Notes: generated from the letters alone by a model not told the origin. A stretch of DNA of 64,000 nucleotides from Cellulomonas fimi (GCF_012952065.1 NZ_JABCJJ010000007.1:97106-161105), one strand, 5' to 3'; counted from the stretch's first letter, positions 47,261 through 59,894 are shown. Numbers and translations are program-made.

Positions 47261-48889
47261 ATGGCTGAGCTGACGATCCGGCCGGACGAGATCCGGGCCG
47301 CGCTGGACAGCTTCGTGCAGTCCTACGAGCCGAAGGGCGCCGTCACCGAAGAGGTCGGCCGCGTGACCCTGGCGGGCGACGGCATCGCACAGGTCGAGGG
47401 CCTGCCCGGCGCGATGGCCAACGAGCTGCTGCGGTTCGAGGACGGCACGCTCGGCCTGGCGCTGAACCTGGACGTGCGCGAGATCGGCGTCGTCGTCCTG
47501 GGCGAGTTCACCGGCATCGAGGAGGGCCAGGAGGTCCGCCGCACGGGCGAGGTGCTCTCGGTCGCCGTCGGTGACGGGTACCTCGGCCGGGTCGTCGACC
47601 CGCTCGGGAACCCGATCGACGGCCTCGGTGAGGTCGAGACCGTCGGCCGCCGTGCGCTCGAGCTGCAGGCCCCCGGCGTCATGGCGCGCAAGAGCGTGCA
47701 TGAGCCGTTGCAGACCGGTCTCAAGGCGATCGACGCGATGATCCCGATCGGCCGTGGCCAGCGTCAGCTGATCATCGGCGACCGCCAGACCGGCAAGACG
47801 GCGATCGCGATCGACACGATCATCAACCAGAAGGCGAACTGGGAGAGCGGCGACCCGTCGAAGCAGGTGCGCTGCATCTACGTCGCCATCGGGCAGAAGG
47901 GCTCGACCATCGCGGCGGTCCGCGGTGCGCTCGAGGACGCGGGCGCTCTCGAGTACACGACGATCGTCGCCGCCCCTGCCTCCGACCCGGCGGGGTTCAA
48001 GTACCTCGCGCCGTACACCGGCTCGGCCATCGGGCAGCACTGGATGTACGACGGCAAGCACGTCCTGATCATCTTCGACGACCTGTCGAAGCAGGCGGAG
48101 GCCTACCGCGCCGTGTCGCTGCTGCTGCGCCGCCCGCCGGGCCGTGAGGCGTACCCCGGTGACGTCTTCTACCTGCACTCGCGTCTGCTCGAGCGCTGCG
48201 CCAAGCTGAACGACGAGCTCGGTGCGGGCTCGATGACCGGTCTGCCCATGATCGAGACCAAGGCGAACGACGTGTCGGCCTACATCCCGACGAACGTCAT
48301 CTCGATCACCGACGGTCAGATCTTCCTGCAGTCGGACCTGTTCAACGCCGACCAGCGTCCGGCCGTCGACGTCGGCATCTCGGTGTCGCGCGTCGGTGGT
48401 TCGGCGCAGGTCAAGGCCATGAAGAAGGTCTCCGGCACGCTGAAGCTCGACCTGGCGCAGTACCGGTCGCTCGAGGCGTTCGCGATGTTCGCCTCGGACC
48501 TGGACGCCGCCTCGCGGGCCCAGCTGACTCGAGGGGCCCGGCTCATGGAGCTCCTCAAGCAGCCGCAGTACTCGCCGTTCGCGGTCGAGGACCAGGTCGC
48601 GTCCATCTGGGCCGGCACCAAGGGCAAGCTCGACGACGTCCCGATCGAGGACGTGCGTCGCTTCGAGTCCGAGCTGCTGGACCACCTGCGGCGGAACACC
48701 GACGTCCTGACGACCATCGGGACGACCGGCAAGCTCGAGGACGACACCGAGGCGGCGCTCGACGCGGCCGTCACGAAGTTCCGCGACCGCTTCCTCAAGG
48801 GTGACGGCACCCCGCTGGTGGGCGGCGACGACGAGGACGAGGCCGTCGAGGTCGAGCAGGAGCAGATCGTCCGGCAGAAGAAGGCCTGA
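47261..48889 (+). CDS. atpA: ATP synthase F1 subunit alpha
   Basis: 542 residues. P-loop [51 protein letters not shown] and [10 protein letters not shown]. Non-catalytic nucleotide-binding partner of beta in the hexamer. It has an acidic C-terminal tail ([15 protein letters not shown]) as in other actinobacteria, where such tails dampen ATP hydrolysis in mycobacteria. ATG with AGGAG. Confidence 0.97.
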   Translation: MAELTIRPDEIRAALDSFVQSYEPKGAVTEEVGRVTLAGDGIAQVEGLPGAMANELLRFEDGTLGLALNLDVREIGVVVLGEFTGIEEGQEVRRTGEVLSVAVGDGYLGRVVDPLGNPIDGLGEVETVGRRALELQAPGVMARKSVHEPLQTGLKAIDAMIPIGRGQRQLIIGDRQTGKTAIAIDTIINQKANWESGDPSKQVRCIYVAIGQKGSTIAAVRGALEDAGALEYTTIVAAPASDPAGFKYLAPYTGSAIGQHWMYDGKHVLIIFDDLSKQAEAYRAVSLLLRRPPGREAYPGDVFYLHSRLLERCAKLNDELGAGSMTGLPMIETKANDVSAYIPTNVISITDGQIFLQSDLFNADQRPAVDVGISVSRVGGSAQVKAMKKVSGTLKLDLAQYRSLEAFAMFASDLDAASRAQLTRGARLMELLKQPQYSPFAVEDQVASIWAGTKGKLDDVPIEDVRRFESELLDHLRRNTDVLTTIGTTGKLEDDTEAALDAAVTKFRDRFLKGDGTPLVGGDDEDEAVEVEQEQIVRQKKA

Positions 48890-48891
48890 GC

Positions 48892-51385
<2,494 letters not shown>

Positions 51386-51429
51386 CGTCGTCCCCCGACC
51401 GACGCGTACCGGACAACGAAGGAGCACCC

Positions 51430-51708
51430 GTGGCACAGCTGGACGTCGACCTCGTGGCGGCCGACCGCAAGATCTGGTCGGGCCAGGCGAGCATGGTCAG
51501 CGCACCCGCGTCCGAGGGCGAGATCGGCATCCTGCCCGGGCACTCGCCCGTGCTCGCCGTGCTGCGGGCGGGGGAGGTCCGGATCACGCCGGTCTCCGGC
51601 GCCGGCATCCGCGGCACGATCGACGGCGGGTTCCTCTCGGTGGACCACGACCGCGTCACGATCGTCGCGGACGCCGTGTCCATGACGGCCGGCGCGTCGA
51701 CGCGCTGA
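51430..51708 (+). CDS. atpC: ATP synthase F1 subunit epsilon
   Basis: 92 residues: LDVDLVAADRKIWSGQASMVSAPASEGEIGILPGHSPVLAVL beta-sandwich only; the usual C-terminal helical hairpin (which inhibits ATP hydrolysis in E. coli) is missing, leaving a short tail after VSMTAGAST. Short epsilons are known in actinobacteria. GTG start with AAGGAG. Confidence 0.93.
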   Translation: MAQLDVDLVAADRKIWSGQASMVSAPASEGEIGILPGHSPVLAVLRAGEVRITPVSGAGIRGTIDGGFLSVDHDRVTIVADAVSMTAGASTR

Positions 51709-51721
51709 GCCGGAGCGCGCA

Positions 51722-52147
51722 GTGGCCCTCACGATCGTCGAGGTGGCGGTGGGCGCACTCGTGCTCGCCGTCGTCGTGACGTTCGGGCTCGGAGCATCGC
51801 GCCTGCGCACGCTCTCGGGTCGGGTCGGGTCGTTCGTGTGCGCCGCCCGGCCGGCCCAGCCGCCGGGCGGCGCGTGGTCCGCGGGGATCGCGCAGTACGG
51901 GGCCGGGCGGCTCGACTGGTGGCGGTCGTGGTCGCTGTCCCCGCGGCCCGCTCGGTCCTGGGAGCGGAGCGAGCTCGAGGTCCTCGGCCGCGACTCGATG
52001 GAGGCCGCGGGCCGTCCCGACCTGTACCTCGTCCGATGTCGGCACCGGGACGCCGAGCTCGAGCTGACGATGTCGCCCGGTGCGTACGCCGGCCTCACGT
52101 CCTGGCTCGAGGCCGCTCCGCCCAGCGACGTCGCCCGGCTCGTCTGA
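51722..52147 (+). CDS. DUF2550 membrane-anchored protein
   Basis: 141 residues. One N-terminal helix ([24 protein letters not shown]) and a soluble part with [40 protein letters not shown], typical of the DUF2550 family found after atpC in actinobacteria (Rv1312 in M. tuberculosis). Function unknown. GTG start 13 nt after atpC. Confidence 0.85.
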   Translation: MALTIVEVAVGALVLAVVVTFGLGASRLRTLSGRVGSFVCAARPAQPPGGAWSAGIAQYGAGRLDWWRSWSLSPRPARSWERSELEVLGRDSMEAAGRPDLYLVRCRHRDAELELTMSPGAYAGLTSWLEAAPPSDVARLV

Positions 52148-52209
52148 GCGACCTCGTCCTGGCAGACAGCGCGTCAGCCCGTTCCGCGATACCGAAGGAA
52201 GGCACCCTC

Positions 52210-52905
52210 GTGCGTCTGGTCGTCGCCAGGTGCTCGGCCGACTACTCCGGCCGGCTCAACGCCCACCTGCCGCTCGCCACGCGCCTCGTGCTCGTCAAGG
52301 CCGACGGCAGCGTCCTGCTCCACTCGGACGGCGGCTCCTACAAGCCGCTCAACTGGATGAGCCCGCCGTGCACGCTGGCCGTCGCGACGCCGGACGCCGA
52401 TGCGGCAGCGCGCGGCGTGGAGCAGGTGTGGACGGTGCAGCACGCCAAGAGCGACGACCGGCTGGTCATCGAGCTCCACGAGGTCCTGCACGACTCCGCC
52501 CACGAGCTCGGCGTCGACCCCGGGCTCGTGAAGGACGGTGTCGAGGCGCACCTCCAGGCCATGCTCGCTGCCCAGATCCAGCTTCTCGGCACAGGGCACA
52601 GCCTGGTCCGCCGCGAGTTCCCGACCGCCATCGGGCCCGTCGACATCCTCGCCAAGGACCCCTCGGGTGGCACCGTCGCGGTCGAGATCAAGCGTCGCGG
52701 TGACATCGACGGCGTCGAGCAGCTCACCCGCTACCTCGAGCTGCTCAACCGCGACCCGCTCCTGGCGCCGGTGCGAGGCGTCTTCGCGGCGCAGGAGATC
52801 AAGCCGCAGGCCCGCGTGCTCGCGACGGACCGCGGGATCGGCTGCCTCGTGCTCGACTACGACGCCATGCGGGGGCTCGACGACGTCGACGCCCGCCTGT
52901 TCTGA
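52210..52905 (+). CDS. nucS: Mismatch-specific endonuclease NucS (EndoMS)
   Basis: 231 residues. N-terminal beta-rich DNA-binding half ([23 protein letters not shown]) and nuclease domain with D145 (PVDILAKD), E159 and K161 (VAVEIKRRG). Cuts both strands at G-T, G-G and T-T mismatches; replaces MutS/MutL in actinobacteria. Ends in DARLF, which resembles the beta-clamp-binding C-terminus of the family (inference). GTG behind GAAGGAAGG. Confidence 0.95.
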   Translation: MRLVVARCSADYSGRLNAHLPLATRLVLVKADGSVLLHSDGGSYKPLNWMSPPCTLAVATPDADAAARGVEQVWTVQHAKSDDRLVIELHEVLHDSAHELGVDPGLVKDGVEAHLQAMLAAQIQLLGTGHSLVRREFPTAIGPVDILAKDPSGGTVAVEIKRRGDIDGVEQLTRYLELLNRDPLLAPVRGVFAAQEIKPQARVLATDRGIGCLVLDYDAMRGLDDVDARLF

Positions 52906-52919
52906 CCGTGCGCGTGCGC

Positions 52920-52925
52920 CATGAT
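52920..52925 (+). promoter_or_regulatory. -10 box of nagA (leaderless pattern)
   Basis: CATGAT, 6 nt, ATG at 52932. Confidence 0.45.
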
Positions 52926-52931
52926 GGCCCC

Positions 52932-54161
52932 ATGACCGAACCCGCCGCCCCGCTCGTCCTGCGCGGCCGTGTCGTCACCCCGGACCGCGTGATCGAGGAC
53001 GGCGCCGTCGTCGTCGAGGGGGCGCGGATCGTCTGGGTCGGTGACATCGCGAGCGCGACCGCTCCGCCCGCACTGTCCGAGGTGGTCGGGGCGACCGACC
53101 CACCCACAGGTGGCACCACGCTGCTTCCCGGACTCGTCGACCTGCACAACCACGGAGGCGGCGGCGCGAGCTTCCCGGACTCGGCCGACGTCGGGACCGC
53201 GCGAGGGGCGGTCCGCGAGCACCTGCGCCACGGCACGACGAGCATGCTGGCGTCCCTGGTCACGGCCGACCCGGCGACGCTCGTGGAGCGCGCCGCCCTC
53301 CTGGCGGACGTGGCCGACACCGGCGACCTGGTCGGCATCCATCTGGAGGGGCCGTTCCTCTCGCACGCGCGCTGCGGCGCCCAGAACCCGGCCGACATGC
53401 GCCCCGGGGACCCGGAGCTCGTGCGCCGGATCGCGGACGCCGCGCGGGGGCACCTCGTGTCGATGACGGTCGCCCCCGAGGTCGAGGACGTCGTCGGGCC
53501 CGGCGGGGTGATCGAGGCGCTCGCGCGCGCCGGGGCCGTGCCGTCGATCGGCCACACGGACGCGTCCTTCGACCAGGTCGAGCGGGCGGTCGCAGCGTCG
53601 CGCGACGCCCTTGCGGCGGACACGGCGCGCTCCCGTCGCCCGACCGCGACGCACCTGTTCAACGGGATGCGTCCGCTGCACCACCGCGACCCCGGGCCGA
53701 TCGCCGCATGCCTGGCGGCTGCGGGTCGCGGCGAGCTGGTGGTCGAGCTCATCGCCGACGGCACCCACCTGGCTCCGGGGATCGTGCGCACGGTGTTCGA
53801 CCTCGTCGGCCCGGGGTCGATCGCCCTGGTGACGGACGCGATGGCGGCCGCCGGCATGCCCGACGGCACCTACGACCTCGGCCCGATGCGGGTGCGGGTC
53901 GCCGAAGGCGTGGCGCGCCTCGCGGACGGCGACGCGATCGCGGGCGGCACGGCGCACCTCGTCGACGTCGTGCGGTCCGCGGTGGCTGCGGGGGTCCCCC
54001 TGGCCGACGCGGTGCGCGCCGCCAGCGTGACGCCCGCCGAGGTGCTCGGTCGCACGGACGTCGGTGCTCTCGAGCGCGGCCGGCGTGCGGACGTCGTCGT
54101 GGTCGACGCCGACCTCGTCCCGCAGGCCGTACTGCGCGCAGGGCAGTGGGTCGAGCGGTGA
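52932..54161 (+). CDS. nagA: N-acetylglucosamine-6-phosphate deacetylase
   Basis: 409 residues, amidohydrolase fold. HNH (H72, H74), GIHLEGPFL (E139 metal ligand), IGHTDA (H208), [11 protein letters not shown] (H241) and the catalytic D302 in [10 protein letters not shown]. Releases acetate from GlcNAc-6-P to give glucosamine-6-P, used for wall recycling or chitin breakdown. Stop overlaps the GH1 gene (GTGA), which hints that the glycosidase releases GlcNAc- or glucose-containing sugars. No nagB or transporter follows. Confidence 0.93.
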   Translation: MTEPAAPLVLRGRVVTPDRVIEDGAVVVEGARIVWVGDIASATAPPALSEVVGATDPPTGGTTLLPGLVDLHNHGGGGASFPDSADVGTARGAVREHLRHGTTSMLASLVTADPATLVERAALLADVADTGDLVGIHLEGPFLSHARCGAQNPADMRPGDPELVRRIADAARGHLVSMTVAPEVEDVVGPGGVIEALARAGAVPSIGHTDASFDQVERAVAASRDALAADTARSRRPTATHLFNGMRPLHHRDPGPIAACLAAAGRGELVVELIADGTHLAPGIVRTVFDLVGPGSIALVTDAMAAAGMPDGTYDLGPMRVRVAEGVARLADGDAIAGGTAHLVDVVRSAVAAGVPLADAVRAASVTPAEVLGRTDVGALERGRRADVVVVDADLVPQAVLRAGQWVER

Positions 54162-55591
54162 CGCCGTCCCGGAGCTTCCCCGACACCTTCGTGTGGGGGT
54201 CGGCGACGGCCGCGTACCAGATCGAGGGCGCGGCCTCGGAGGGTGGCCGCGGCCCGTCCATCTGGGACACCTTCAGCCACACCCCGGGAAGGACGCTCAA
54301 CGGCGACACGGGTGACGTCGCGGTCGACCACTACCACCGCTGGCGCGACGACCTGGCGCACATGCGGGCGATCGGCCTGCGGGCGTACCGGTTCTCGGTC
54401 TCGTGGTCACGCGTCCAGCCGGGCGGGTCGGGAAAGTTCAACGCCGAGGGCCTCGCGTTCTACTCGGCGCTGGTCGACGCGCTGGTCGAGGCCAGGATCC
54501 AGCCGGTCGTGACCCTGTACCACTGGGACCTCCCGCAGGAGCTCGAGGACGAGGGCGGCTGGGCCAACCGCGAGACCGCGGTCCGGTTCGGGGCCTACGC
54601 GGAGCGCATGGCGCGCGAGCTCGGCAACCGGGTCACCGTCTGGACCACGTTCAACGAGCCGTGGTGCTCGGCCTACCTCGGCTACGCGTCCGGCGTGCAC
54701 GCGCCCGGCCGGACCGACGACGCCGCGGCGCTCGCTGCGGTGCACCACCTCAACCTCGCGCACGGCCTCGCGGCCCGGGCGATCCGCGGGGTGCTGGGGG
54801 ACGACGCGCGACTCTCGATCACCCTCAACCTGCACGTCGTCCGGCCCGACGACCCGACGTCGGCGGCCGACCTCGACGCCGTCCGCCGGATCGACGCGGT
54901 CGGCAACCGCGCGTTCCTCGGGCCGTTGCTCGACGGCGCCTACCCCGACGACCTCCTCGCGGACACGGCGCACGTCTCGGACTGGTCGTTCGTGCACGAC
55001 GGCGACCTGGCGACGATCCGCGTCCCGATCGACGTGCTGGGCGTCAACTACTACTCGACGAACCGGGTCCGGCACCACGCCGGTGAGGGTGAGCGCGTGC
55101 AGGCGGACGGTCACGGCGACTCGGCCGCGTCCCCGTGGGTCGGTGCGGACGACGTCGACTTCCTCACCCAGCCGGGCCCGTACACCGCCATGGGCTGGAA
55201 CATCGACCCGAACGGCATGACCGAGCTGCTCGTCGGGCTGCGTGAGCGCTACCCCGATCAGCCGCTCATGGTCACGGAGAACGGCGCCGCGTTCACCGAC
55301 GAGGTCACGCCCGACGGCCGCGTCCACGACCCGCAGCGTGTCGCCTACCTGCACGACCACCTCGCCGCGGTCGGGTCGGCGATCGACGCCGGTGCGGACG
55401 TCCGGGGCTACTTCGTGTGGTCCCTGCTCGACAACTTCGAGTGGGGGTACGGCTACGAGCGGCGGTTCGGCATCATCCACGTCGACTACGGGACGCAGGT
55501 GCGTACCTGGAAGGACTCGGCGTACTGGTACCGCGAGCTGCTCCGGACCGGCTCCGTGCCGCCGGTCGAGCTCGCGCGCGAGCTGGCCTGA
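54158..55591 (+). CDS. Family GH1 beta-glycosidase (beta-glucosidase)
   Basis: 477 residues, full-length TIM barrel. Acid/base E167 in TFNEPWC, nucleophile E374 in MVTENGAAF, plus [17 protein letters not shown] and [18 protein letters not shown] for sugar binding. No signal peptide, so it is cytoplasmic and acts on imported disaccharides. Likely cellobiose or other beta-glucosides; coupling to nagA raises the option of GlcNAc-containing substrates. Phosphorylated sugars are less likely from the usual sequence around the +1 site, but this was not tested. Confidence 0.93.
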   Translation: MTPSRSFPDTFVWGSATAAYQIEGAASEGGRGPSIWDTFSHTPGRTLNGDTGDVAVDHYHRWRDDLAHMRAIGLRAYRFSVSWSRVQPGGSGKFNAEGLAFYSALVDALVEARIQPVVTLYHWDLPQELEDEGGWANRETAVRFGAYAERMARELGNRVTVWTTFNEPWCSAYLGYASGVHAPGRTDDAAALAAVHHLNLAHGLAARAIRGVLGDDARLSITLNLHVVRPDDPTSAADLDAVRRIDAVGNRAFLGPLLDGAYPDDLLADTAHVSDWSFVHDGDLATIRVPIDVLGVNYYSTNRVRHHAGEGERVQADGHGDSAASPWVGADDVDFLTQPGPYTAMGWNIDPNGMTELLVGLRERYPDQPLMVTENGAAFTDEVTPDGRVHDPQRVAYLHDHLAAVGSAIDAGADVRGYFVWSLLDNFEWGYGYERRFGIIHVDYGTQVRTWKDSAYWYRELLRTGSVPPVELARELA

Positions 55592-55638
55592 CCCGCGCGA
55601 CGCACGGACGGCAGTCTCGATCGGAGGGGGGAGGGGCC

Positions 55639-55938
55639 ATGCCCAGCGGCAGGAGGTCCAAGCGGCGTCCGTGGGGCGGCGAGCCTGCGCCCGTCGACGT
55701 GCAGCGCGCGCTCGGCGGCCGGCGGACGGAGGACGCGCCCGACGGCTCGTGGACGGTCCAGACGGTCACGGGCTCGACGAAGTCGTACCGCTGCCCGGGC
55801 TGCCAGCAGCTGATCGCGCCCGGTGCGGGGCACGTGGTCGCGTGGCCGGCCGAGGGGCTGCTCGGGGCGGAGTCGGCCCTCGCGGACCGACGGCACTGGC
55901 ACCGCTCGTGCTGGGACGCCCGCGGCCGCCGGCGCTGA
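55639..55938 (+). CDS. Small protein with a CxxC...HxxxC zinc-ribbon-like pattern
   Basis: 99 residues, ATG behind a G/A-rich site (GGAGGGGGGAGGGG). Basic head (MPSGRRSKRRPWGG), then YRCPGCQQLIAPGAGHVVAWP and RRHWHRSCWDARGRRR: two Cys pairs and His residues that could bind one zinc. Small proteins of this layout are widespread in actinobacteria and sometimes labelled ATP/GTP-binding without a P-loop; none is seen here. Nucleic-acid binding is possible (inference). Confidence 0.72.
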   Translation: MPSGRRSKRRPWGGEPAPVDVQRALGGRRTEDAPDGSWTVQTVTGSTKSYRCPGCQQLIAPGAGHVVAWPAEGLLGAESALADRRHWHRSCWDARGRRR

Positions 55939-56026
55939 CCCCGCTGCCCGCTGACCCGACGCCGACGCCGCCGCCTGCGCGACGACGTCGGTGGGTAGGC
56001 TCGCGCCCGACGGCGAAGGAGAGCTC

Positions 56027-56854
56027 ATGACGATCGACGGCCTGCTCGCGCTGCACACCTATCGCGACGGGCCCCCGGCCCGCATGCCTCTCGTGCTGCT
56101 GCACGGGTTCCCGCTCGACCACCGGATGTGGGACGACGTCGTCCACCTGCTGCCCGGCGAGCGCACCGTCGTGGCGCCGGACCTGCCGGGGCTCGGTTCG
56201 TCGCCCTCGGGTGAGGACGTCGCGGGCGCGCTCGGCGCCCCGTCCGAGCCGTCCCTCGACGTGGCCGCCGACGCCGTCGCCGCGACGCTGCGCGCCGCGG
56301 GCATCGAGCGCGCGGCGATCGCGGGGCTCTCGATGGGCGGGTACGTCGCGATGGCCCTCGTCGAGCGTCACCGGGACCTGGTCGCCGGCCTGGGTCTGCT
56401 GGACACCAAATCGACGGCCGACGACGACGCCGCGCGCGCCAACCGGCTGCGCATCGCCGACACGGTGGTCGCCGAGGGAGAGGTCGCGGCGGTGCTGGGG
56501 ATGCGGCGTGCGCTGCTGGGTGAGACGAACCGGGTGGCGCGACCGGACCTGGTGGACCGGCTCGAGCAGTGGATCCGGAGCCAGGGTCCCGTCGGCGTGG
56601 CCTGGTCCCAGCGCGCGATGGCAGCTCGCCCCGACCGGACGAGCGTGCTGGCACGGTTCACGGGGCCGGCCCTCGTGCTCGTGGGCGCGGAGGACGACGT
56701 CACGCCGCCGTCCGCGGCCCGGCACCTGGCACAGGCGCTCCCCGCTGCCGAGGTCGTCGTGGTGCCGCGGGCAGGGCACATGACCAGCATCGAGGAGCCC
56801 GAGCCCGTCGCGGCGGCGCTGGACCGGCTCGCGCTCCGGGCCGACGGGAGCTGA
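56027..56854 (+). CDS. Alpha/beta-fold hydrolase
   Basis: 275 residues. LLHGFPLDHRMWDDV (oxyanion HG), nucleophile elbow GLSMGGYVA, acid in VLVGAEDDVTP and catalytic His in RAGHMTSIEEP. Substrate unknown: esterases, peptidases and dienelactone-type hydrolases share the pattern. ATG with GAAGGAG. A possible -10 TAGGCT lies about 30 nt upstream. Confidence 0.85.
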   Translation: MTIDGLLALHTYRDGPPARMPLVLLHGFPLDHRMWDDVVHLLPGERTVVAPDLPGLGSSPSGEDVAGALGAPSEPSLDVAADAVAATLRAAGIERAAIAGLSMGGYVAMALVERHRDLVAGLGLLDTKSTADDDAARANRLRIADTVVAEGEVAAVLGMRRALLGETNRVARPDLVDRLEQWIRSQGPVGVAWSQRAMAARPDRTSVLARFTGPALVLVGAEDDVTPPSAARHLAQALPAAEVVVVPRAGHMTSIEEPEPVAAALDRLALRADGS

Positions 56855-56886
56855 CTGCGGCTGAGCGGCGCTGGCCGGCGCTGACC

Positions 56887-56930
56887 GGCACCCGCCAGGC
56901 ACCCGCCAGGCACCCGCCAGGCACCCGCCA
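56887..56930. repeat. Four 11-bp tandem repeats between convergent genes
   Basis: GGCACCCGCCA four times, then GGATCCGCCA and a degenerate copy. Occupies the 125-nt gap between the hydrolase and the minus-strand gene ending at 56980; no terminator hairpin is visible here. Confidence 0.85.
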
Positions 56931-56979
56931 GGATCCGCCAGGATCCGACCGCCGCTGCTCGGACGAGCCGCGGAGCCGC

Positions 56980-57405
56980 TCAGCGACCGGGCGAGCCGTG
57001 CTGCTCCAGCACACGGGCGAGCGCGTCGCCGAGGTCGATCGAGTCCCCGTCGCGGCCGCCCTTGCCGAGCACGAGCGGCGGGTCGTCGGGCGTCGGGCGG
57101 GCGCCACGGAACCGAGCGGCGAGGCTCGGTGGCACGGTCAGGACGTAGAACTCGCCGTCGGTCCCGACCGCCACGCTCTCGTCCATCCGGAGGTACCAGC
57201 CGCGCAGCGGGGTGCGGTACCGGGCGCGACCGTCGTGGCTGCGCGCCGAGAGCGGACGTGCCGGCACCCGGCGGGCGGTGGCCTCCCGGACGAACTCCGC
57301 GATCAGCGCACGCGCTCGGAGCGTCTCGGCGGCGCGCCGACGCTCGAGCGCGGCGGCGTGCTCGGCTGCGGCGTCCCGTCGGCGGGTCGCCCAGTCGTCC
57401 GTCAT
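56980..57405 (-). CDS. Unknown protein coupled to the coiled-coil gene
   Basis: 141 residues. A charged helical head (WATRRRDAAAEHAAALERRRAAETLRARALIAEF) is followed by a beta-rich part (GRARYRTPLRGWYLRMDESVAVGTDGEFYVLTVP). No family recognised. ATG overlaps the stop of the large coiled-coil gene by 4 nt (ATGA), so the two are translated together and may act together. Confidence 0.72.
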   Translation of the reverse strand: MTDDWATRRRDAAAEHAAALERRRAAETLRARALIAEFVREATARRVPARPLSARSHDGRARYRTPLRGWYLRMDESVAVGTDGEFYVLTVPPSLAARFRGARPTPDDPPLVLGKGGRDGDSIDLGDALARVLEQHGSPGR

Positions 57406-59654
57406 CGGGACGGGTGCGTCGCCGTCCCGTCGTGCGCGGGCTCCGTGTCCGGCTGTGCCTCGCCCGACACGTCCGGCGCGCCGGTCGCGTCCCCGGACCC
57501 GCCCGTGCCGGTCGCCTCGGTCGCGTCGGCCTCCTCGTCGACCGTCCCGCGCCCGTCGTCCGCGCCCGCGGCCGCGCTGTCGGACGTGGTCGCCTCGGTC
57601 GCGTCCGGCTCCTCGGCAGGACCGGCCTGCGGGGCGACCTGCGGCGTCGCGGCGGAGATCGGTGCCGGCCGCCCCTTCGCCGGCCTGGCGGCTGCACCGG
57701 ACTTCGTCGCGCCCTTCGCGCCGACGTTCTCCCGCGGCTGCCTCGGCCCCGACCCGCCGGGCGCAGCAGGCGCCGATGCCGACGTCTCGAAGGTCTGCTC
57801 CGCCTCGGCGGCGCGCTCGAGGACCGCCCGGCTGGGCTGCGGGTCGTGCCCCAGCAGGTTGCGCAGCTCGTCGAGGTAGGACGTGATCGACTCGCGCTGC
57901 CGGTTGAGGTCCTCGACCTGCCGCTGCGCCGTGGTGCGCTCCCGCTCGGCCTCGATCATCGCGTCGGACAGGTTCTTCTCGGCGTACTCGCGTGCCTCGG
58001 TGACGACGCGGTCGGCGTTGCGTCGCGCGTTCGACAGGAGCTCCTTGGCGTGCGCGTCCGTGTCGCGACGGACCTGCTCGGCGTGCTCGAGAGCCCGCAC
58101 GACCCGTTGCTCGGCCTCGGCCGCGTGCGCCTCGGAGTCCCGCACCAGCCGCTCGGTCTCGGCGCGCGCGGTCTCGTGCCGCTCGGCGTCCGCCCGCTCC
58201 GCCTCCTCGCGGCGGGTCGCGATCTGGAGATCGGCGTCGGCGAGGGCCTGACGCGCACGCTGCAGCGCGTCGTCGGCCTCGGACCTCGCCTCCGCGGTGT
58301 GCTCGGCGGCTGACCGCCGCGCGTCGGTGAGCAGCCGCTCGACCTCGAGCCGCGTGCTCTCGCGCAGCTCGGTCGTCTCGCGCTCGGCGGCGGCCCGCAG
58401 GTCGGCCGTCTCGCGCGCGGCGACGGCACGGAGCTCGCCGACCTCGCGCTCCGCGGTCTCGCGCAGGTGCGTGCTCTCGAGCTCGGCCGCTGCGCGCAGC
58501 TCGGACGACTCGCGCTCCGCGGTCCCCCGAAGCTCGGCGGCATAGTGCTCGGCGTCGGCCCGGAGGGTGGTGACGTCCTGCTCGGCCTCGGTGCGGGCTG
58601 CCGCGCTCTCGTCGGCGACGGCGGCCCTGATCTCTGCGACCTCGCGGTCGGCCGTGGCGCGGACGAAGGCGGCGTACTGGTCCGCCTCGGCGCGGAGGGC
58701 AGCCGCCTCGGTCGTGGCTCGCTGCAGGAGCGCGGCGGCGTCGCGGTCGGCGCCGGCCCGGAGCCCGTCCGCGTACTGCTGGGCGTCGGCGCGCAGCGTC
58801 GCCGCCTCGGACTCGACCCGCTGGCGGAAGTCCGCCACCTCGGCCTCTGTCGTCGACCGGAGCTGCGCCGCATGCTGCTCGGCGCCGCTGCGCAGGGCCG
58901 CGAGCTCGCTGTCGACCCGCTGCCGCAGCGCCGTCGTGTCCGAGTCGGCCGACTGCCGCAGGTCCTGCGCGTACCGCTCGGCCTCCGCGCGCATCGCCGT
59001 CGTCTCCGCCTCGGTGCGGCTGCGCAGCTCGGCCGCCGCGGACTCGGTGGTGACACGCAGCTCGGTGGTCTCGCGCTCGACGGTCGCGCGCAGCGTGCCG
59101 AGCTCGCGCTCGAGGCCGGTGCGACGCTCGCTCTCCTCGGTCGTGGTCGCGCTCTGGATCCGCGCGGCCTCCCGCTCGGCCGACCCGACCAGCTCCTCGG
59201 CGCGGCGCTGCGCGCCGGTCAGGGTGCTCTCGGCTTCGGCCGCAGCGGTGGTCCGCACCTCCTCGGCCTCGCGACGCGCCGTCGCGAGCAGCTCGCCGAC
59301 CTCGTTCTCGGCGCGCCCGCGCAGCTGGCCGGCGGCCAGCTTCGCCCGGGCCAGCGCGTCCGCCGCCTGCGCGTTCGCCTGCGACATGACGTCGGACGAC
59401 TGCTCCTCGGCCGACCGCAGGAGCTGCTCGATCCGGGATCCCAGGCCCGAGTACGTGGGCCGCTCGGCCTCGCGCAGCTGCCGGTGCGCCTCGGAGAGCT
59501 CACCCGCGACCTGCATCGTCTTGCCGTCGAGCGCCTCGACCTGGGCACGGGCGTCGGCGAGCGCCTGCTCGAGCTGGCGGAGGCGCGCGTCCACCGGGGC
59601 GCGTTCGTAGCCGCGGAAGTTCACCACGGGGAAGGGCGGACGGTCGTCGGGCAC
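57402..59654 (-). CDS. Scy/FilP-like long coiled-coil protein with hendecad repeats
   Basis: 750 residues from GTG preceded by GGAGG. N-terminus PPFPVVNFRGYERAPVDARL resembles DivIVA/Scy starts, then RPTYSGLGSRIEQLLRSAEEQ as in Streptomyces Scy/FilP. Residues 184-447 are 24 consecutive 11-residue units with consensus [ED]xxxLRxxAEx (for example TAER followed by EVGELRAVAAR). The coiled coil runs on to about 590; a ~150-residue disordered acidic tail follows. Scy organises polar growth in Streptomyces; historic database labels of cellulose-binding protein for this family are misleading. Role in cell pole or shape is inferred. DNA carries a 33-bp period. Confidence 0.85.
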   Translation of the reverse strand: MPDDRPPFPVVNFRGYERAPVDARLRQLEQALADARAQVEALDGKTMQVAGELSEAHRQLREAERPTYSGLGSRIEQLLRSAEEQSSDVMSQANAQAADALARAKLAAGQLRGRAENEVGELLATARREAEEVRTTAAAEAESTLTGAQRRAEELVGSAEREAARIQSATTTEESERRTGLERELGTLRATVERETTELRVTTESAAAELRSRTEAETTAMRAEAERYAQDLRQSADSDTTALRQRVDSELAALRSGAEQHAAQLRSTTEAEVADFRQRVESEAATLRADAQQYADGLRAGADRDAAALLQRATTEAAALRAEADQYAAFVRATADREVAEIRAAVADESAAARTEAEQDVTTLRADAEHYAAELRGTAERESSELRAAAELESTHLRETAEREVGELRAVAARETADLRAAAERETTELRESTRLEVERLLTDARRSAAEHTAEARSEADDALQRARQALADADLQIATRREEAERADAERHETARAETERLVRDSEAHAAEAEQRVVRALEHAEQVRRDTDAHAKELLSNARRNADRVVTEAREYAEKNLSDAMIEAERERTTAQRQVEDLNRQRESITSYLDELRNLLGHDPQPSRAVLERAAEAEQTFETSASAPAAPGGSGPRQPRENVGAKGATKSGAAARPAKGRPAPISAATPQVAPQAGPAEEPDATEATTSDSAAAGADDGRGTVDEEADATEATGTGGSGDATGAPDVSGEAQPDTEPAHDGTATHPSR
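58314..59105 (-). repeat. 33-bp periodic coding repeat, 24 units
   Basis: Codes for the 24 hendecads. Units differ in sequence but keep the 33-bp spacing without any insertion. Lines such as CTCGCGCTCGGCGGCGGCCCG recur on the plus strand. Confidence 0.8.
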
Positions 59655-59741
59655 AGCATCCTCCAGGGCAGGCACGAGCACTCGGGCCGATCGACGTCGG
59701 CGCAGGTCGCGCTGGAGCGCACCGGCCGACCGACGCCGATC

Positions 59742-59747
59742 AGGATA
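59742..59747 (-). promoter_or_regulatory. -10 box for the coiled-coil gene
   Basis: Minus-strand TATCCT about 88 nt before the GTG, leaving a leader of about 80 nt. It mirrors the TATCCT of the divergent gene. The 59655-59928 interval holds both promoters and no gene. Confidence 0.4.
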
Positions 59748-59894
59748 TCGGTCGGGTGATTCTGCGACGTCCGGTCCGGACCGGTGGTCCGGCGGGGCCG
59801 GCCGGTGCGCGCGCGGTGCGGGGTGCGGTGGGGTCATGGCGGGCGGTTCGAAGCGGACGGGGCGCCCTGGTCTGCCCGGATACCGTCGCTCGCC

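Noticed and set aside
56887..56950. CRISPR-like array
   Set aside because: Contiguous 10-11-bp units with no spacers and no cas genes nearby.
57402..59654. Cellulose-binding protein label for the coiled-coil gene
   Set aside because: No carbohydrate-binding module, no signal peptide; the label comes from an old family name. Sequence fits Scy/FilP-like cytoskeletal proteins.
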